From: Aselliscus stoliczkanus | Lineage: Eukaryota; Chordata; Mammalia; Chiroptera; Hipposideridae | Direction: 5' to 3' | DNA length: 64,000 bases | Assembly: GCA_033961575.1 (NCBI GenBank) | Contig: CM066737.1 | Span: 84,502,271-84,566,270, forward strand | In this document: one piece after another, positions 59,094-64,000 of the stretch | How the letters are laid out: each line of letters opens with the position of its first letter | How positions within the stretch are numbered: position 1 is the stretch's first letter | The notes under the pieces: generated by a model | The model's database searches: none | What the model saw: only the letters and a program-made list of their open reading frames with translations | What the model was told of the DNA's origin: nothing | Position numbers and translations under genes: made by a program

Positions 59094-60282
59094 CTATTTA
59101 ATAAAAGAATTTCACCAATTCTGCCTCTCTCCAATCGTATTTTACTAAAGTGATTTTAAATATTCCTCAGAAATATGATTCCTTTTGCTATTTTTCTTTG
59201 TTTTCTACAGAGGTATGCAAGTCTGAACAATGCCTGGTGTCTTGCCTGCTGTTAGCAACAAATACTCCAATTTTATTGTGCAGAGATTTCGAACTGGTTC
59301 AGGGAAAATTTGTTTAATTAACCAGAAAGATCACTGCTCTTTCTTTAAAACTATCAAAATATTTGACAGAATTGTGCCACTATTCAGAAAAAAAAGGCTT
59401 TATGATAAAACAATATACTGGAAACAAATTAATAAACAGTTTAATTGAAATTACTATTAAGATTTTTATTTCTAATCATTTTCCAGATTCTCCTATAAAA
59501 ATATCACATTTAATTCTTTCAGTACAAACAGATTCATCCTTTATATCTACATGAAATTCCTCTTTATAATTTACATTTAAAACCGCATTCTGAATTTGAA
59601 TGTTTCTGTTATTGTTTTTCACCTCTTATACTTCAATGGCCTACTTTTTAGGTAGTTTTGTGAACATTTTCGTGAATTGGGAATATAACGCAAGAAAAAA
59701 AGCAACTATTAATCATGTAAATTTAACAAGCAATAACTAAATGACACAAAATTAAATTGAGTGAGACAAGCTATATCCTATTTTCTAAACTATTAGCCAG
59801 GAAGTCTCAGAGTATATGCATGACCTCTAAGAGTTTGACAGTAAGTGCAAGGTACTTGTGTGGAAGTCATCATCTTTTATTTCTAACTTGTGAACTCATC
59901 TCAACAACATTGCTTGCTTTGTCAACTGGAATTGCCAATCCACTTCGGATTTAATAGAGCACCTAGAGCTACCCGTGATTTAAACACAATGCATGGAGAA
60001 GTACCACTCTGCAGATGATCTATTGTAACTAATAGGGCAATCTTATCTATTCCTGTGAGGTTTTCACTGAACCAGTGAAGAATGTCAAATTTGTGCTGCC
60101 ACCAGATCTCTTTCCTGACTAAAGGTTATATACCCTCCTGGTAAACACATAGGGCACCATAATTCAGCAGGACCAAAGTTAATTTATCATGTTCTCTTCC
60201 TTTGTTCCACCCTTCACTCCCAATGGAATCCTGTTATTATCCCTTCTCTTCTATTTCAGTGACTGGGATCAAATTCTATTCA

Positions 60283-60711
60283 GAGGGCGGGCCGAGAGGT
60301 GTGTTGGTTAGGAGTTGGCTTGGAATGCCACCTCTGAGCAGCAGGGCCTCGGTTCGGATCCCACATGAGGGCCAGTAACACTGTGCCCTCTACAGCTAAG
60401 ATGGTGAACAGCAGCTCAACCTGGACCTGGGCTGCCGTGAGTCGCTGGCGATGGTATAAACTGCAATGGGGCTGGCCGGCAGCTGACGTGCGCTTTTGTG
60501 AGCTGCCGTGAGCCACCCTGAGCAGCCATCCAATGGCCGGCGAGAAACTGCCTTACCTGGGGAAGAGTGCAATGATAATACCAACATGGGCCAGTGAAGC
60601 AGTGTCCTCCACAACTAGACTGAAGAGCAAAAAGACAGCAACTTGTCTGTTCCCCTTCCCCGATTCCCCAACGCTGTTCCCCTCCCCAGTTCCCCAATAA
60701 AATCTTAAAAA
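60283..60711 (+). mobile_element. Rhin-1-type SINE, long form
   Basis: The head is GGGCGGGCCGAGAGGTGTGT, with the CTCTGAGCAGCAGGG insertion seen at 47437, and the end is TCCCCAATAAAATCTT plus A-tail. The next SINE is inserted at its tail. The duplication is approximate (TTCTATTCAGAG versus ATACTACTCAGAC beyond 61166). Confidence 0.88.
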
Positions 60712-60722
60712 AAACAATACTA

Positions 60723-61166
60723 GGGCCGGCCGAGTGGCGCATTGGTTAAGCGCTGGTTTTGGGATGCCAGCGGCCCCGGTTCTGATCCCACATGAGGGCC
60801 GGTGACACTGCCCTCTACAGCTAACAGCTCCACCTGGAGCTGGGCTGTGCAAGCCCCAGTGATGGTGTGGGCTGCAGCCCCTGCTGCAGTGGGCGGCCAT
60901 AGGCTGCAGTGAGTGGCCCGCAGCCAGCGTGAACGGCTGGCAACCAAGCGTGAGCTGCCAATAGCCGCGATGAGCGACATCCAGAGGCCAGCGACCAATC
61001 TGCCTCATCCGGGAAGAGCGCAATGACGATACCAACAGTGAAGCAACATCCTCCGCAACTAAAACTGAAGAACAAGAAGACGGCAACTTCTCTGTTCCCC
61101 TTCCCCGATTCCCCAACGCTGTTCCCCTCCACCGATTCCCCAATAAAAATCTTTAAAAAAAAACAC
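60723..61166 (+). mobile_element. Rhin-1-type SINE, long form
   Basis: The element runs from GGGCCGGCCGAGTGGCGCAT to AATAAAAATCTTT plus A-tail, with perfect AAACAATACTA duplications at 60712-60722 and 61167-61177. Nearly identical to the copy at 61320, so young. Confidence 0.93.
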
Positions 61167-61319
61167 AAACAATACTACTCAGACGCCCAGGCAAGAAATC
61201 CACTGTCATCCTTGACCTCTCTATCTCTTTAAACCCCACCCCCTAAAAAAAAAAAGATATAGTTATTCACTAATTCCTACTGAGTTGCACTCCTACTAAT
61301 GTTTATGAAAGCTGCCCCT

Positions 61320-61776
61320 GGGCCGGCCGAGTGGCGCATTGGTTAAGCGCTGGTTTGGGGATGCCAGCGGCCCCGGTTCAGATCCCACATGAGGGCCAGT
61401 GACACTGCCCTCTACAGCTAACAACAGCTCCACCTGGAGCTGGGCTGTGCAAGCCCCGGTGATGATGTGGGCTGCAGTCCCTGCTGCAGTGGGCTGCCAT
61501 AGGCTACAGTGAGTGGCCCGCAGCCAGCGTGAGCGGCTGGCAGCCAAGCGTGAGCTGCCAATAGCCGCGATGAGCGACATCCAGAGGCCAGCGACTGATC
61601 TGCCTCATCCGGGCAGAGCGCAATGACGATACCAACAGTGAAGCAACATCCTCCGCAACTAAAACTGAAGAACAAGAAGACGGCAACTTGTCTGTTCCCC
61701 TTCCCCGATTCCCCAACGCTGTTCCCCTCCCTCCACCAATTCCCCAATAAAATCTTTAAAAAAAAAAAAAAAGAAA
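61320..61776 (+). mobile_element. Rhin-1-type SINE, long form
   Basis: It starts GGGCCGGCCGAGTGGCGCAT and ends AATAAAATCTTT plus A-tail, with perfect GAAAGCTGCCCCT duplications (61307-61319 and 61777-61789). Confidence 0.94.
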
Positions 61777-61879
61777 GAAAGCTGCCCCTTTTTTATCTTT
61801 CCCGCTTCCACCAACATTCCCACCACCAGACACTGAAATACATCCCCAGTTTCCGTGCTGTATGTACCACAGTGATTTC

Positions 61880-62295
61880 TCTGGACTGAAAGGCTGATGA
61901 TGCCAGACTAATGTTTAAAACCCTTCAAAATAGCTTTGTACTGACATTGTGCTAAAATCCATAAAGTCCAGCTTCCTTGGTTTGGCTTATAAAATCAACT
62001 ATGATCTAATTTCTCACTGGGATCAGAGTCCACTCCTCTTACCCGCAGTAACACTGTTTATTTTTCAAAATGTACCATGTTGTATCTAACTTCAGGCATC
62101 TCCACACTGAATTCCCTTTGTCTTGAAAAATGCTCTTCCCCTCCAACAATAAAACTCATCTACCACCTCCTTCACAAAAACTTTACTCTCTCTCTCTCTA
62201 AACTATGCCCAACTGCGCCTAGCAAACTCCTGTCATTTCTCAGGGCTCAGTTTCCACTAATCTTCCTGGATACCTTCTCTGAGGCACAGGAAAGT
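61880..62295 (+). repeat. LINE-2 3' part, diverged
   Basis: The order TTTAAAACCCTTCAAAATAG, TAAAGTCCAGCTTCCTTGG, ACTGAATTCCCTTTGTCTTG, TGCTCTTCCCCTCC and TTTCTCAGGGCTCAGTTTCC follows the LINE-2 3' end. Confidence 0.55.
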
Positions 62296-62494
62296 TAGGT
62301 TTCTCCCTATGTGCACTCATCCTTAGTTCTTTGGGCTTACCTTGTCATACCATTTGTGATACTTCCTTGTAATTTATATATATAGTTGATTATATACTGC
62401 AGGACACACAATTTTTGAGGCGAGACTATATCAAGTTTACTCTTACACCCCAAAGCCTAGTATATACTATGTGAAACATAATAGTTGTCGAGTA

Positions 62495-62640
62495 AATTCA
62501 TCCAACAAATATTTGTTGAGCAACTACTATGTAGCTGACACACTATTAAACTTACTTAGTTTCTAATTCATAGACTTCCTAGTTAGGGAAGATGGATTAA
62601 ATGAACTAAGCATATACATGAATGCATGTGTGAATGAATA
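62495..62640 (+). repeat. Old mammal-wide LINE-like repeat
   Basis: CATCCAACAAATATTTGTTG and AGCAACTACTATGTAGCTGA match the start of the widespread old repeat. Confidence 0.5.
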
Positions 62641-63214
62641 AAGGAATGACTGTGAATCAAGTCCATCAATCAAGATTAGGACTAGTTTGTCCCTAAAGTA
62701 GGGCATTTTCTGCTCTCTGTTTTGGAGTTGCTTCTCTTTATTATTGGGTAAAATTATATATGATGCAGATGGGAGTTAAGAAAGAAGAAAATGTGTTCCC
62801 AATTCGAAGTTTGGCTAAGAGTCATAAATACCCTACTATGTTCTTGTGGGAATTAAACAAGAAAAAACAGGATTTCCCCTCTTGACACTCAGCAAGAAAG
62901 ACAGGGCAGGTTGAGGGGGAAGAAGAGAAGAGGAGTAAATGGGAGTCTTGTAGCAGAAGAAACTCTCCAGAAGGTAGGCCTGGGTAGCTAGCCGCAGTGG
63001 AGGCTTTAGACTGCCAGAAGACAGCAAGAATTCCCTGGGCTCAGGGGCGCCAGCAGAGAACAACAAGGAAGAAATAAACTTTTGTTACACCTGATGATTT
63101 TATATGGTCCAAATACGGTGATCTTGGAAGAAAGCAGGTGTATGCCTGGTAACCTTAGTTTCCTCAACCCTAACTGGGGATTACTGGCTGTGGAGATTGA
63201 ATAAGATAATGCAT

Positions 63215-63642
63215 GGGCCGACCGAGTGGAGCATTGATTAAGAGCTGGTTTTGGAATGCCAGAGGCCCCGGTTCGGATCCCACATATGAGGACCAGTGAC
63301 ACTGCCCTCCACAGCTAACAACACCTCCACCTGGAGCTGGGCTGTGCGAGCCCCTGCTGCAGTGGGCTGCCATAGGCTACAGTGAGTGGCTGGCAGCCAG
63401 GATGAGCTACCAATAGCCGTGGTGAGTGACCTCCAGAAGCCGGCGACTGATCTGCCTCATCCGGAAAGAGCGCAATGACGATACCAACAAGGGCCAGTGA
63501 AACAACATTCTCCGCAACTAGACTGAAGAACAACAAAACAAAAAGACAGCAACTTGTCTGTTCCCCTGCCCCGATTCCCCAACGCTGCTCCCCCCCCCCC
63601 ACAATTCGCCAATAAAATCTTTAAAAAAATAAAAAAAAATAA
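63215..63642 (+). mobile_element. Rhin-1-type SINE, long form
   Basis: The head is GGGCCGACCGAGTGGAGCAT, and the tail CCAATAAAATCTTT is followed by an A-rich stretch. A short AATGCAT duplication flanks it (63208-63214 and 63643-63649). It lies 20 bp before the L1 5' end. Confidence 0.88.
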
Positions 63643-63662
63643 AATGCATAAGAAGCGTTTTG

Positions 63663-64000
63663 TGGAGGACTTCCGATAAAATGGCAGAACAGACCGACGC
63701 TGTGCTAACTACCGCCCAGGATCACACCAAAATTACAAACAAATTATACAGCATTCAACCCTGGAGGTCCCCGGAACACTAGATGAACAGAACCACTAAG
63801 TGAAGAACTTAAAGAGGAGACTGCATCGGGTCTGGTAGGACAGGCGGAGACGAGAGAAGGAGAACCCTGTGAGGGAACCCCAGCTGTGGGGAGGCTTCTC
63901 CGGTTGGGGGAGAGACCCTCCGGCCGCACTCCAAGCTCACCAGCCTAGAGTTCCTTTGCCGGGAAGAGGAGTTCTAATATAGCCGGCAGTAAATTAGTGA
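63663..64000 (+). mobile_element. L1 5' untranslated region, runs off the window
   Basis: GTGGAGGACTTCCGATAAAA then TGGCAGAACAGACCGACG, followed by GC-rich sequence with AGCTCACCAGCC, is the layout of a mammalian L1 5' untranslated region. This is the only L1 in the window that keeps its 5' end. Whether ORF1 and ORF2 follow cannot be seen. Confidence 0.6.

Larger units (their letters stand above)
57074..64000 (-). other. CFAP47: CFAP47 upstream intron region
   Basis: The region contains tandem L1 3' modules (57160-57790), a short Rhin-1 (57968-58068), a mariner-like element (58689-58937), the candidate small exon at 59036-59093, long Rhin-1 copies at 60283, 60723, 61320 and 63215, LINE-2 (about 61880-62295) and an L1 5' end from 63663. 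Nothing is recognised in 58085-58685, 59100-60280 and 62650-63210. Confidence 0.6.

Noticed and set aside
60553..61143. 196-codon minus-strand open frame
   Set aside because: It lies wholly within two Rhin-1 SINEs and recurs in pieces at every other long copy (12770, 47399, 61418, 63315). It is a GC-rich repeat shadow, not a gene.

Overview
This window is non-coding-rich vertebrate nuclear DNA from a placental mammal, almost certainly a bat of the horseshoe/leaf-nosed group (Rhinolophus or Hipposideros relatives). It is AT-rich and full of LINE-1, MaLR-type LTRs, old LINE repeats and DNA-transposon relics. Its most abundant young repeat is a tRNA-derived SINE whose head starts GGCCGGCCGAGTGGC and whose long form ends in AATAAAATCTTT plus poly(A). 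That matches the Rhin-1 family described from these bats. There are no bacterial-style genes or operons. Almost all long open frames here are repeat shadows.

The window lies inside one gene on the minus strand, CFAP47 (cilia and flagella associated protein 47, earlier CHDC2/CXorf22), which is X-linked in other mammals. I reconstruct ten supported coding exons, in transcription order 56913-57073, 53551-53743, 35483-35589, 35075-35191, 27284-27418, 23505-23620, 16788-16935, 14535-14623, 9888-9974, 3861-3931, plus 2102-2244 as the eleventh. A weaker candidate lies further upstream at 59036-59093. Every junction from 53743 down to 2102 has an AG acceptor, a GT donor and a matching codon phase, so the frame is continuous. 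The reconstructed protein segment holds the calponin-homology domain and the following beta-rich (ASH/MSP-like) stretch of this sperm-flagellum/axoneme protein. Neither end of the gene is inside the window.

The introns carry the rest. 1-16 kb: MLT1-type LTRs, a piggyBac-like TTAA element, MER5-like relics, one full Rhin-1 and L1 tails. 16-28 kb: a twin-primed L1, several SINE types including a three-headed one, and two 81-bp mariner-like hairpins. 28-36 kb: nested L1/SINE/LTR insertions and pogo/Tigger relics. 36-53 kb (the longest intron): L1 pieces, LTRs, a chimeric SINE, and a SINE-L1 fusion holding a VNTR grown from L1 sequence. 53-64 kb: LINE-2, tandem L1 3' modules, a mariner-like element, a cluster of four long Rhin-1 copies and the 5' end of an L1 that leaves the window.

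I found no undescribed multi-gene system. The observations most worth checking concern retrotransposon structure and its contact with CFAP47 splicing: a SINE that landed about 7 bp past a splice donor, chimeric and multi-headed SINEs, and a strict antisense bias of polyadenylation-signal-bearing SINEs.
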